A stretch of DNA of 64,000 bases from Panorpa germanica. Its lineage: Eukaryota; Arthropoda; Insecta; Mecoptera; Panorpidae. The stretch covers positions 9,052,001 through 9,116,000 of the forward strand of contig OY783219.1 of the NCBI GenBank assembly GCA_963678705.1, given 5' to 3'. How positions within the stretch are numbered: position 1 is the first letter of the stretch; the number at the start of each line of letters is the position of its first letter. Positions 24,001-36,045 of this stretch are shown in pieces. Below the pieces are notes generated by a model. That model saw only the letters and a list, made by a program, of their open reading frames with translations, did no database searches and was not told where the DNA came from. A program made the translations under genes and the position numbers.

Positions 24001-26202
24001 AAGATAATTACCTAAGATATAAACTTTAAGATTAATAGCATAATAAAAGAGTAATAAATTGTTATTTCTCACAAAGAAATGATTCAATAATTTAAAAGTA
24101 TTTATAAATCGTACTTGCCTGCATTTATAACACCCGGCAAAAGTAAAAACAATAAAATTAATATCATTTTTAAAATGAATTACCCAAACACAACAAATAA
24201 CAATAAAAATCAATAAATTGAAGTGTCTTTTTTGATTTAATCAAAATTCAAAAATAATTACTTCAATATCGAAAGGTTGTAACACGTAATCAAACATTTA
24301 ATAACATACATTATTTAAGCTTTAAGATTAACAATTATATTAGGTTTGAAATTCGTTTCAGTGCTTTTTCTTTTTACAGTTAATTGATTTCTTATTCATA
24401 GAAAATTATATTAAAAAACATACCTAATAATATGTAATTAACATTAATTTATTTCCATTAACGGAATTAATGTCATTAATAACTCATTTTACCTTTGTAT
24501 GCTTTTTAATTTCATTTTCCCATTGTGTACTGATAGCAAACGGAGATACAATCAAAGTTGCAGCTGATTTGAATAAGGGCTAAAAACAATTGTAAATTAT
24601 TGGTTTTTAAGCAAGTTTTATTACAAATATATATACCAATCATTATTTACCTGTGTCGTCCAACACTGTGGGCAAATATGAGCATCAGTAACTTTTTGAT
24701 TTTTGTGGTAACTATACAAACAGTTAAAGTGTTGAACTTTAAAACAAATAGCACATGCTATAACGTTTGTAGGAGTATAAGACAAATCACCACAAAAACA
24801 TCGAACACGAAATACTTCCTTTTCCGGTTCTGAAAAACAAATTTTATTAAATATACAATTGATAAACAATTTACATGTAAGAATTTGAGTGACAATACCT
24901 TTCCTTCGTCGAGACAAAGTAGTAGACATGCTTCCTATTTCACGTTCATATACTGCTCTTAACATAATTTTTAATTGTGATTCTTTCTTAGGCTTTGTAA
25001 CTTTTCTAGATTTACGTTTTGGTTTAACTGGTTCATCAGTCTTTGGTGGAGATATGGATTCTGATGGAAAATCAACCATCCGTGGGGTTAATAACTGCAT
25101 CCGTTGAGTTTGATCAAAAGCACTTGAAAAAAATATTCAAAATTTAAAAAAGGCGAATTAGGAAAATGTTTCCTTATAATTAAAAATAATACCTTAAATC
25201 TCTTTGATTCATTAATGTCAAAGCAAGTACTTCTACTGTTTTTCCAAGACCCATTTCATCTGCAAGGATACCTCCTGATGTAGAGGTCTTAATTAATGGT
25301 GCTAGCGGTAATATTTCTTTGAAATAACTTGAATAATACAAAATTGAACCATCAGGAGTTTTGACAGGATGGTACAATGGATTCAAAATATCTAAAATGA
25401 CACCTCGTGTTGTATTAAGAATTATTAAAGTAAAATTAAGTATGCATTGCTTTGATAGAATTATCACACAAACCTTTGACATTTTCATTATATTCTCTGT
25501 GAAGCATCCAACGAACAGCTTCTATTTGATATTTTCTAAGATTTGGCAATAGATTAGTATGATGTATATTTTCAGGTATTTTGTCAGAAAGGTCATCTTT
25601 AATATGATTCTCTTTTAACATATCAAACAACATATTGGGATATTGTATACACTCATTCTCTTCTTTTGAGAGAGGGGTATCTTGTTTTGCTAATGAAATG
25701 TTCATTATAATTTAAATTATACGAAATTCTACAAATTTATTATAACACAAATCAAATTAGCATTTACATAAATATACCTCTTGTAACATCAGAATAAAAA
25801 TGTTGAATTATAGCGGCGGTCTGCATAGGCTGTTGGATTTCATTATAATGCCAAAAAACATTTAAAAAAGATTTTTCTTCCTCTGGTAACCTTTTGCTTT
25901 CAGATAAGTCAAAATGCTTTGCTTTCAAAATTTCTGAAATAAAAACTATTTGAAAATGTCTTTCATAATAGTTGCAAGATAGTATATCATTATTAGAACG
26001 AACCTTTAAATATTTGGATATCTTTATTCGATATTTCATATATTTTATTTTGACACACGACTTTTGTAAATAATTCATTGGTGGTGTAAGAGAGTTTCTG
26101 TTTTTTTAATGAAATAGTTCCTTCAAAGAAATCTTCGCTTTCAGAATTAATAATACGCACTGGTATATTTCCGATAGTGTATTTTGTATTAAAATCAACC
26201 AT
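18050..26202 (-). CDS. SHPRH: E3 ubiquitin ligase / SNF2-family ATPase SHPRH
   Basis: Orthologue of SHPRH, a nuclear ligase-translocase that in other animals polyubiquitinates PCNA in DNA-damage tolerance. Nineteen exons join in frame: 26202-26004, 25933-25778, 25689-25474, 25391-25193, 25122-24899, 24829-24651, 24579-24493, 23455-23304, 23245-23058, 22910-22747, 21980-21810, 21734-21575, 21488-21373, 21304-21161, 21013-20802, 20734-20062, 19989-19819, 19716-19345, 18436-18050. This is 4170 nt and 1389 residues. The helicase motif I GGILADEMGLGKT lies near residue 238. A PHD-type finger (CFCG...CAIC...HFNC...CPQCW) is about 338-388, and the DEAQ box near 497. The RING finger starts with CPVC near 1127 and continues over a splice junction with CGHCFCIDC and CCVC. 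The C-terminal helicase lobe ends with the motif VI-like VHRIGQ near 1312. It is shorter than human SHPRH (about 1680), and I saw no linker-histone domain. The start was chosen as the first ATG giving a conserved-looking N-terminus. Confidence 0.95.
18590..19210 (+). mobile_element. non-LTR retrotransposon 3' fragment in an SHPRH intron
   Basis: The plus strand still shows a degraded C-terminal coding trace (CRVCGTEIETLEHI, a Cys/His motif seen after the RNase H region of I/R1-like and related LINEs). A UTR ending in 'agattgtaaagcctaaaggc' and a TAA/TAATAA-rich tail at 19185-19205 follow. It is antisense to SHPRH, between its last two exons, and 5'-truncated. Confidence 0.75.
22035..22610 (+). 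mobile_element. LINE 3' fragment (purine-rich) in an SHPRH intron
   Basis: A long purine-rich tract ('gagaggagacaaggaaggcaag' type phrases) ends with 'tagattgtaaagccgaaaggc' and a (TAA)n tail. The end matches the fragment at 18590-19210. The purine-rich body matches the reverse complement of 38240-38706. It lies antisense to SHPRH in the intron between the exons at 21980 and 22747. Confidence 0.7.
23631..24167 (-). CDS. Ly6/three-finger-like secreted protein nested in an SHPRH intron
   Basis: Exons 24167-24119, 24011-23898 and 23785-23631 total 318 nt and give 105 residues. Residues 1-16 are a hydrophobic signal peptide (MILILLFLLLPGVINA). The mature part begins with LQCVECRLINDPEC, a typical Ly6/uPAR start. 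It continues with paired cysteines and ends with CFQCVDSLCND, matching the family's terminal Cys-Asn motif. Insect members act at the cell surface or as soluble modulators, for example in septate junctions or at channels. No GPI-attachment tail is visible, so this one may be soluble. The first intron begins AG|GCAAGT, a GC-AG intron. The whole gene lies on the same strand inside the SHPRH intron 23456-24492. AG acceptors and phases are consistent throughout. Confidence 0.8.
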
Positions 26203-26822
26203 CTTTGTAGAAGGAATACCTTTTAAAATCTTAATTAATATCTTTATTTTGCATGAAATAAAGATCACTGTATATAGTACAGTAATTTCGGGTAATATTT
26301 ATATTGCGTAACTACTATTATTCATCTAGAATCTATCTGTTAAAGAACTCCAAAGAACAGTAAAATGAAATAAACAGAATAAACTTAAACATGGTGGACA
26401 AGTTGTGTCAAATTGTTTCAAATCATTTCAAATTGTTTCAAATAATGTTAAATGATATTAAACATACGGTATGACCAGATAATAGGTATGACCACATTTG
26501 ACATAAATGGTAGTCAGCAACTAATAGCTACATTTTACTGGTAGCACCATGTATTTTTTTTTGTGAAGTTGGTGTGCACGGTATTTTTATCTGTGCTGTT
26601 TCTGTTTTGTATTCCTGGTAAAAAGCCATCTTCGGTCTCCGGTCATTTATTTGACAGAAAAGGATTATAATATATATTTGCAACATATAAGAAATAAAAA
26701 TGTATTTCATTTCATTTAAGTTAGTTTAGCTGTAAATACTGAATGTCTAGTATTTTTCAAATATTTAGTGAAGTGTAATTCAACAGTTTGCTTGCTAAGA
26801 AGTTTTCATTATATTTTCTATC
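26203..26822. promoter_or_regulatory. divergent promoter region between SHPRH and IWS1
   Basis: About 620 bp separates the two start codons, which point away from each other. The region contains a short direct-repeat tract (about 26406-26450) built on 'tttcaaat'. No TATA box was evident at a convincing spacing. Shared control of the two nuclear housekeeping genes is inferred from arrangement only. Confidence 0.45.
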
Positions 26823-29800
26823 ATGGACAAAAGTAAAGGTAATATTTTAATTTTGTATTCAGAAATGTTTGTACGGTTATCTCACTTTATTTTAACTATT
26901 TATAATTTTAAATAGTAATATTGTTACTTTTTTATAAGGAGAATATTAGCAGACTTTTCTGTCGATAGTCTTATGTGTATGATAATCAAAGTGTGTTATT
27001 TCGTTATTGAGTTCAATTAATTAAGAAATGATAAATAATTTCGTTTTCGTCTTTAATCATACTTTTTATTTGTTAAAACATAATACACTTTGTATTGAAA
27101 TATTTCATTGTGCAAACATACAAATATTTTGGCATAAAATTTCATTAGGTACTCCAGGGTATCTTTTAGGTTATGATGTACAGTTCTTTTGCTTGATGCT
27201 TCATTGCTTTTATTATGATATATTATATTTTCGTTTTTGTAAATCTAACTGTCCATATTTTGCCTAATCTTTATATTATAACATAACTTTCTAATTAAGA
27301 TCAAAGTAAATACAAGCTGAAACTTCTTTTAAACCTAAAACTCTGTAGATGGGATTATCACTTGACGATATTGTTGGTATATATAATTATAATTATTAAT
27401 ATTCCTATAGACTTTTTACTTTTTCTGTCAAATATATTTAGTATTAGTGATATGTATCTGTAAAACATTTTAAATAAATTATTTATGGTTGATTTTGATA
27501 AAACATATGTGTTACATAAGAAAATGTTTTGTGCACACTTTTAATTCAATAATGTGTAATTTTTACAGATTCACCTCCAGGTTCTCCTGCTGGTTCGGAC
27601 CGTTCCAATAGATCGCGATCTGGTTCTCCTGCAAGTTTAACAAAATCTCCATCCATATCACCATCAAAAATCAACAGATCGAGAAGTGGTTCTTTAGTTT
27701 CAGCAAAATCAAGATCACGTTCAAGATCAAATTCCAAATCACGAAATGGCAGTGCGTCACCTGCTAGATCTACCAGATCATTTTCAGGATCTCCTGCTAG
27801 ATCAATACGCTCCAGATCCCGTTCTAAATCCGGCTCTAGAGATGGCAGTGTGTCTCCTGCAAGATCAGGTTCTGTTAAATCAGTTGGGTCACGCAGATCT
27901 CGTTCCGGTTCTAGAAAATCGCGTTCTAGATCCAGGTCAGCTTCTGGATCAGTAAAATCAAGTTCTTTACGAAAAGGTCGATCCAGATCTCGCTCAGGTT
28001 CTGTGAAGTCAAACATATCTAACAGATCGCGTTCAGGGTCTTTAAAATCTAATAGATCAAGATCTGGATCCAGAGCATCAAATCGATCTCGTTCAGGATC
28101 TATACGATCAAATCGCTCACGTTCCGGTTCCGCAAAGTCAAATCGTTCACGTTCGGGATCTGCAAAATCAAATAGATCCCGTTCTGGGTCTGCTAGGTCT
28201 AATAGATCACGTTCTGGTTCTGCGAAATCTAACAGATCTCGATCAGGATCTGCAAAGTCAAATAGATCACGATCAGGATCTGCTAAATCTAATAGATCTC
28301 GATCACGTTCAGTAAGATCAAATAGATCGCGTTCTGGTTCTGCTAATTCCAGAGCTTCCAGATCAAGATCTCGTTCCAAATCATCTAGAGCATCAAAATC
28401 AAGGTCCAGATCGCGTTCTGGATCAGTGAGGTCTAGATCTAGATCACGTTCGGGATCTAGGAAGTCTAGATCTCGATCTAGATCTGTCAGATCAAAATCA
28501 CGATCAAGGAGTCGATCAAGATCTGGTTCCAGGAAGTCTAGATCAAATAGCAGATCTGTATCTCGCTCAAGGTTAGTTCAGGGGTGTACAAGGGTATACA
28601 TTAATCTTCGTTCTTAATCTAGTGAAACAATTATCATTTTTATATTCAAATAATTTACAGGTCCAGATCACGTTCTGGTTCACGAAAATCAAAATCACGT
28701 TCTCGCTCCAGATCCGGTTCAGGGTCACCGTCACCCCGTAAAAGACAACGGAATGTTTTAAGCGATTCGGATAATGAAACTGATGATGGCCCTCCGAAAA
28801 AGCGCCCTACTGTAATAGATTCAGATAATGAAGATGATCCTCCACCACGAGAGGAGCAAACAGAAGAAGGAGCCGTTGCAGAAGCACCACAAGGAGAGGT
28901 AGTACCACCTCAGGAAGAATATGACTCTGATGAAGGGGTTAATAGGGGACGTGATGAACCTGACAATTCTCATATGACAGACTTTGATATAATGTTGCAA
29001 AGAAAACGAGAAGAAAAGTCAAAACGTCGTAAAAGGAGGGATATTGATATTATTAATGATAATGATGATTTGATTGCGCAGCTGTTGCAGAATATGAAAA
29101 GCGCTGCAGATGAGGATAGGGAATTAAATAAAGCTAATCAACCCGCTGTTAAAAAGATATCAATGTTAAAACAATGTATGTCCCAATTAATCAAAAAAGA
29201 CTTGCAATTAGCTTTTATTGAACATAACGTTTTAAATGTTTTGTGCGATTGGTTGGCACCACTTCCAAATAGAAGTTTACCTTGTTTACAAATTCGTGAA
29301 AGTTTATTAAAATTATTAGGCAGTTTTCCCACTATAGATAAATCATATTTAAAACAATCTGGTATTGGAAAAGCTGTTATGTATTTATATAAGCATCCAA
29401 AAGAAACTAAAACAAATAGAGAAAGAGCTGGTAGACTTATATCAGAATGGGCAAGACCAATCTTTAATTTATCAGCCGATTTTAAAGGTAAGTTCATTTA
29501 CGAACGATTTGCTAATGGAAAAATGTTTGATCATAGTATGTTATTAATTGTATATTTTTTGTAGCAATGTCACGGGAAGAACGTCAACAAAGAGATTTGG
29601 AGCAGTGTCCTAAGAAACGAAAAAATAGTCCAGAACCTGAAGCCAGTTCAAGTCAATCCAAGAAGGAACTGGCGCAAGCTATGACTGGAGACGAAAAGTA
29701 AGTGAAACATATTCAGCAAATAATCCGGTATATTTCGCATAGAGCTGAAAGTTGGTATACGCCTTGGGGACATTATTACAAATAAAATACTAAAAATCCT

Positions 29801-30735
29801 CACCGATCGCACATCTGCATAAAAAGTTATTCAAGGTCAAAAGTCAATAAAAATAACTTGTAAATACAAATTGTACGATTGTGAGAATATAAACATTGTT
29901 AAAGAAAATATGGACATTTCAAAGTGTTCCGAAATTACACAGTTATGCAATGTGATTTAAATTGACTATTTAAAGTGCAAGTTAAAATATTTTATGTAAA
30001 GCATCAATAAACTTAACGTATGTTAAGATATTCACATAATGCAAGAATTATGAGATCATTTTACTTTCATTTGCTCAAGGATCTCTAGGATAACATCACA
30101 ATATTGTTATCTTGATTCAGTAATAGTCAATTTTTAGACAATTATTGTAGATAATTTCATGATCTACAACTTTGGTCTGATCTATTTTTATGATAAAACT
30201 TACCGTTTACCGGAAAAATTGGAAAAGCCATTTTTGTTGACCTTTAATCTTGAATAACTTTTTTTTATTTGTAATAATGTACCCAAGGTCTGTACCAACT
30301 TTCAGCTCTATGCGAAATATAGCTAATTCAAATGTTTATTTTGTCCGGGTTATAAATTAACTTAATTCCTTTATACAACAAGCTAATCAATTAAATATCT
30401 TTAGAGCGCTGCGACCTGGAGATAAAGGGTGGGTTGGAAGAGCTAGGGTGCCATTGCCTTCAAATAAAGATTATGTAATTCGACCACAGTCAACTTGTGA
30501 TATTGATATGAGCCGGGTAATTATTTTTTTCTTTTATAAAATTACATAAGATATTTTATAAGCAAAACTACTGATCATCAAATTAATTACAACAATATTA
30601 TGTATATTTTAGCAATCTAAGAAAAAACCGAACAGATATGAAAAACATATGAAACGCTTTATAGATCAAAAACGTTTAAAATCGTCAAGGAGAGCAGTTG
30701 AAATATCAATTGAAGGAAGAAGAATGGCGTTGTAA
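26823..30735 (+). CDS. IWS1: IWS1 transcription elongation factor homologue
   Basis: IWS1 binds Spt6 and RNA polymerase II and couples elongation with chromatin and mRNA processing. Six exons (26823-26838, 27569-28571, 28661-29487, 29565-29697, 30405-30516, 30613-30735) total 2214 nt and give 737 residues. Residues 6-350 are a low-complexity Arg/Ser region with many units of type [10 protein letters not shown]. An acidic stretch follows (SDSDNE, DSDNEDD). The conserved core (about 445-680) includes [14 protein letters not shown] and the TFIIS N-terminal (LW) fold ([29 protein letters not shown]). The basic C-terminus ([15 protein letters not shown]) is typical. The very basic RS repeat replaces the acidic repeats seen in many orthologues. 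A MITE occupies the fourth intron. Confidence 0.93.
29731..30323. mobile_element. MITE with long inverted ends in IWS1 intron 4
   Basis: The left end (TATTTCGCATAGAGCTGAAAG, about 29731-29785) mirrors the right end (CTTTCAGCTCTATGCGAAATA, about 30265-30322) over more than 50 bp, including 'acattattacaaataaaa'. TA dinucleotides flank both sides, suggesting a Tc1/mariner-type origin. It is a single copy in this window. Confidence 0.8.
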
Positions 30736-31454
30736 AAAAATTATAAAAATATTTATAGAGTTTACGTTTTCGTAAATTGATTACCACGGTATTTTATATA
30801 AATTTAAATTTTAATTTATGCTGATATGGTTTATACCATTACTTTATTACTTGTCGTTTTAATACTGAACTGAAATCATAGGCAATCATGGAAGCAATCG
30901 TTCTTTTTTACAATTTTTTTTATTAGTGAATGATTTGTTATTACTTTACAATAAATTGTCTGCTGTGTGAATTCAGCATAGATACTTAAAACTCAAATAT
31001 ATTTAAAATCTAAATTACGTAATAATAAAGTATTATGTAATATAGATATAAGAAACGAAAATATTTATATTGAAACAAAATAAAAAATGTAATTAATGCA
31101 TTCAATGACTGACGTTAATCAATAATATTGCATTATTCAATGGTAAAATCTGCATGTTGAAAGTGTGTGCTTGTTGCAGAGTAGCACTAGTTTATCATGA
31201 AATATATTAATTATCATCAATTGGCAATTACAAAGTTTTTTACGATTGACTTTTTTTGTTTCCTATGAATGAAATGTGCAAAATTTACTGTAAAATACAT
31301 TCTTATTATAAAAATAATAAATAAATTTAATGTATTTAGTTTTGTTTTTATTTAATATGTAACATATTTTGATTTAACAGATAATTATATTAAAAGCAGA
31401 ACACTGGTTGACACTAAGCTGCTGTCTAAGCACAGTGACCTATTTTTTGGGTTT
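30736..31454. other. IWS1 3' flank
   Basis: 3' UTR and intergenic DNA. An AATAAA-type signal lies at 30950-30955 ('acaataaattg'). No further gene recognised before the MITE at 31455. Confidence 0.5.
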
Positions 31455-32094
31455 AATGGGCTTGTGTCCTCATTTTTTAGTGGTCGATTTTTCAATTGTT
31501 GATTGAAATTTATGTTAATAAATGTGTACTGGCGTGTCTATTTTAATAAATATCTAAATGTTGACGGAGATATAGCAATTAAAAGTTTGAATTGTAGTTT
31601 TAGCGCTAGAAATGGTCGGCCTTATTTGTATGACGTGAAATGCATTTTAACTTCAGTTATTTGTTGAGTAGGTCTGTGCTGTGGTAATGTTTTGTAGCTT
31701 TTGGTAGTCAAAATAATCAAGTCAAGTCAAAGAATAATAAGTTTTTACTTTATTTAACCCTGCTAAGGCAGACATAATATTGAAATTTTATTGTTCCTTG
31801 AAATAACTGTAAATAATATTTGATATTTTGATATATAAATACATTTAGCAGAGATTTATGATCTGTAAGGTTGGTAACCTTACACAAGGATTGTGATGTC
31901 ACATGCATTTGGAATGTATACAACGTTCAATCCCTTTAATAATTAAAGAGACAAAATGACTTTTTTAACTGTTAATATCTCTTAACATATAAGGAGTTAT
32001 TAACAAATAATTGAACATTTGAGGTTCTAGTAACCCACTTTATCAATGTATATTACACTTTTGTAGAAATTAGGACATAGGACACAAGCCCATT
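31455..32094 (+). mobile_element. MITE family A, full-length copy
   Basis: Intact inverted ends AATGGGCTTGTGTCCTCATT and GGACACAAGCCCATT enclose 640 bp. This is one of the cleanest copies for building a family consensus. Confidence 0.9.
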
Positions 32095-33118
32095 GTTTCG
32101 GTTACTTAAAATATACAATTATTCAAATATTATAAGCAGTGGTGTAATACACCTACATGAGTCCTTGACAATATAAATATTACTATCATTGGAGCAGGTT
32201 GTCGTTGATAGCATTCATAAAGTAGTTTGAAGATTGTTTACAATAGTCCGAAGTTATGCAATTTTCTTTAGTTGAGTATGAAACAACATATTGTCTTAAA
32301 ATATGAAACTTAAGTTAGTTCATTAGTGACAATTGTAAGCAAATGAATAGTTGGATATTAAGTACAAACGCTGGGGATTGTATTAAATGCATTTAAGCTT
32401 TTATATACACAGTAAATACAATCACACCATTATGTATGCTATATGATATAACTAAGGCACGAAGTTAAATCATTAAATACCTGTACATAATTTGCACTTC
32501 TTTTTTGCGAAATAAGTAAAAAAAGAAAACCAGAAAAAAAGGAAATATGCAAATAAAAAACATAATATGTCAATGAAAAAGTTAGAATAAAACATTTAAA
32601 ATAACATATGCATCTCTAAGAAGACAGTTCATAAGACCATTGCATAAAAGGAGTAACCACATAAAATAAATCGTTGTAAATAAATAAATCGATTCGTTAA
32701 CACATAAAATAATGCAATTCAATTATGAACATGTACAGTAAATATGGAACAAAAATAGGTTAATATGCACAATTCATTTTTCATATATTTAAAATATGTT
32801 ATTGCGTATGTACTTCGCACCCACTATTGCTATACCCACTACGCAGATGTTGTTTTAGAACAATATCAAATTTAAACCTCTCTATCTTTCTAACTAACTG
32901 GTCAAACCATCTAAAATCAATCAAAGTATTCCTAATTATCGTTTAGTTAAACAATAAAAATAGAGAATCCAGCTGCAGAGGTATGCTACATAGAAAAAAT
33001 GAAAAAGGAAAATGTTATACTTGAATAATAATTTATTAGTGAAAACCCCAATAACTAATAACCAAAAGTACATAGAAGAATATCACAGCCTTAATGAGTT
33101 TCATAAATATTTTTATAT
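32095..33118. other. gene-free AT-rich stretch
   Basis: No repeat family, RNA or coding exon recognised. It is the 3' side of the minus-strand gene that ends at 33119. Confidence 0.4.
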
Positions 33119-35033
33119 TTAATCTTCAATTTTCTTTGGTACTGTAAATGGTGCAAGAGCATTTCCAAGATCACGGTCTTTTTGTTCTACGTTGTAAAAC
33201 GATTGCTGAAAAATAAAAAAATATTAATCTTATACATCGGTGTGTGTCTCGGCTAAGACAAATTTTTGACGAGTATATGTTTTTCTTACATTAAGAGCGT
33301 CATCCAGTTCAAGTCTAAAAAGTCTTACAAGCCCACGATAGTTTCTGCCTAAAATGTACCCAAGTTGTTTTCGTGACACTCTGTATGGTGCTGGTGTTGT
33401 GGATGCATTAGGCTCCAAATTTTTCACAGGCTAAAAATTGAAGTCTATTATAATCTTACAGTAATATGTTAAAAGTCGGTTCAAATATTGCGAATTGATA
33501 TATAAATATTTTGCAATTATGTATACAAGTAAATTTATAGACAAGTAAATTTTGCGCGCCTAGTTGCATGCAATTACTCTAACAAAGTTAAAATTGCGTA
33601 AGTTTTAATTAATTATGATGATAGATTTACTATAGGCTTCCATTAGGGAATTCTGCGTACACTATATACACGGGTTTAAGCAGCCTGTGTAGTTTTACAT
33701 ATATAAAACATAATCTAAAAAACTGTTTCGTGAATACATCACAGTTTTTTAGGTTATAATGTAAATTGATGTGAAAAAAGCCTAGCCAATTTTATAATTA
33801 AAAATTCATTGAATATATTACCGCTGTTGTTGTAGCTGTATCCGAAAAACTGTTTGTGAGAAGGTTGTTTATTTGAGACAATGCACTAGTAGTTTCATTA
33901 TATTGCTGAAATAGATATTTTCCTAACTTAGATCGTAAATATTAATTATGTTTCTTTCTTTACCCTGCTACACGCATTGAATATAGGCTAAAGTCATTTC
34001 ATCATCAAATCGACAGAAAATTTAAATTTTGTAATTAATGAACAATATTATTTCTTAAAATTGAAATTGGCTTGGGAACTATTTTTTTAGGTATTTAGTT
34101 TGCAGTAGGATGATGAAAGAAACAAATATGAACAAATCATTATTTAAATAAAGCACAACAAGATACATAACAATTTGAATATAAAAATACTTCATATATA
34201 AGACGTCCAATTGTTCCAAAAAATCCGAAGAATCCTAGGTTGCTTTTAAGCGCTCTTGGTTCCCTAGTTATTACCTGTTCCTGAAATTATATTCATAAAT
34301 TCATTATTTTATACTTTATTTATAAATAAGAGCCTTAATTTGTAACATTTTCCTCGACGTCATGCGTTGTGAATTGAATAAATGTGATTTTCATTTGTTT
34401 GTTAATGTTGCTAAATATATTTTATAAAATTGTAGTGAATATGCAACTTAAGGTGAAACGATACTTGACCATTTTTCCTCGCGAAATATAGATGGCGATA
34501 CTATACAGCACGTTAAATATTATCAAAAAAAACATGTTTTTTTATGTTTAAATTGTTTATGTAAGTAACTAAAAACGCAAATCACAATCCAAAGCTGCAA
34601 TTAGTTAGATGAATAACGTATCTACATTTTAAGCTTTCTTCCACTGACTTTTAATGAGTTGGAACATTGTTTTTTTGATAATATTTAACCTGCTGTATAG
34701 TATCGCCATCTAAATTTCGCAAGAAAAAATGGCCAAGTATCGTTTCACCAGGTTAAGCTTTTATATGCAAATATTAACAAACTAATGAATACTAAACTAG
34801 TTCAATTCATAACGCTTGACATCTGAGAAAAAGTTTCAAAATAAGTGCTTAAGAATATATTTTATTTGATGATATATTTCGATATTTGTTATTTATCCAA
34901 GATTTAAACCTTAACTTAAAAGATTATAATATACTTTGTTTTTATTTTCGTTTACTCCTGGTGCTCCGGAAGGTGTAACAAAAGCCGTCACGAGGAGTAG
35001 AAGTGAACATCGCCAAAGCAATCTACTGGCCAT
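33119..35033 (-). CDS. secreted protein of unknown function, five exons
   Basis: Exons 35033-34956, 34280-34191, 33905-33822, 33430-33290 and 33205-33119 give 159 residues. All four introns are phase 0. The first exon encodes a textbook signal peptide (MASRLLWRCSLLLLVTAF, probable cleavage near residue 24). The mature protein has a Gly/Phe patch (LGFFGFFGTIGRL), a Ser/Thr-rich linker and a basic-aromatic segment (RKQLGYILGRNYRGLVRLF). It ends in TVPKKIED. There are no cysteines after the signal peptide and no transmembrane segment. The start is the first ATG, three bases after a strong acceptor (TTTTGCAG), so a non-coding exon lies upstream. I do not recognise the family. A hemolymph, salivary or glandular product is possible but not supported by any motif. 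Confidence 0.8.
34448..34755 (+). mobile_element. MITE family B, short copy in an intron of the secreted-protein gene
   Basis: It begins TTAAGGTGAAACGATACTTGACC and ends GGCCAAGTATCGTTTCACC, followed two bases later by TTAA. The centre is deleted. It lies in the first coding intron (34281-34955) of the minus-strand gene. Confidence 0.85.
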
Positions 35034-35332
35034 TGTCTGCAAAAGAATAATTTCGTAATATTACGTAAATATTTTCGTACTTTTTTATTTAATCCATAAC
35101 TTTACGTTGATTTTCAACTACGTAGACTTATCGGATTATGACTTGGCATATATTATTTTATTATTGACAAAAAATATTATAGATTCTGTTCTTTTGCAAA
35201 TGTACACCAATTTGAACTACTATATCGTTATAATCTATAGTTACGATCAGTGTTCACCTTCCTCTCTCCCCATTCTCTTCTCATTTTTCATATTTTAATG
35301 AAATATGTGCAAATACGTCTAGTTCGCATATG

Positions 35333-35680
35333 TATTAATTTCTATAAAACTGTACTATATATTAATAAAGTTGGTTACTAGAACCTCAACTCAGAATCAG
35401 AACTCTTATCCATAGAAAAAAGAACTGACCTACCCTTAATAGTACAGACATGTTACGTCATAAATATGGCCGACATTTGTAGCTAAAACAACAAATCGAA
35501 TTTTTAATTGCTATATCTTCGTCAACATTTAGATATTTATTAGAATAAAAACGCCAATATACATTTATTAACATCACTTTCAATCAAAAATTAAAAAAAC
35601 AACCCATTTTTATTTTTAATTTAACTTAACTTAAACTTTATTTAACCTAACCTAAAAAATGAGTTCACAAAACCCATTAC
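35333..35680 (-). mobile_element. MITE family A, deleted fragment
   Basis: It matches the inverted orientation of the element ('ttaatttctataaaactgtac' to 'gttcacaaaacccatt') with the middle missing and the outer left end lost. Confidence 0.7.
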
Positions 35681-36045
35681 CAGTAGATTAAGTAGCGGCA
35701 CTCTTATTTACATTACATTTAGAATTCGTTTGCATAATCGAAAGTGATTTTAAAGTAGAATTTTTTGTTGTTCTTATAATAATTGAGTAATACTTTCACG
35801 TTCCGTGATTTTGTGTACCAAATATCAACAATAAGTAGCGGACATGGTTTGTCGTGTCGTGAACGAATGATGTCTACATTAGGTAGGGCGCCAGACGAGA
35901 CAGTACTACTGAATGTGCACTAGGAGTCCTTGGAATACATATTTGAAGAAAGTTAGCTAGAGAAGATGACAAAGAACTTGTTTCTACGAGTATATGACAC
36001 GTGTTTTTACTTTCGATGCTATCAGACGTGCTATTTGATTGGTGT

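Noticed and set aside
27546-28379. 277-codon open frame on the minus strand opposite IWS1, rich in Asp/Glu/Arg/Leu
   Set aside because: It is the antisense reading of the Arg/Ser repeat region of IWS1. Repeat codons lack stops on the opposite strand.
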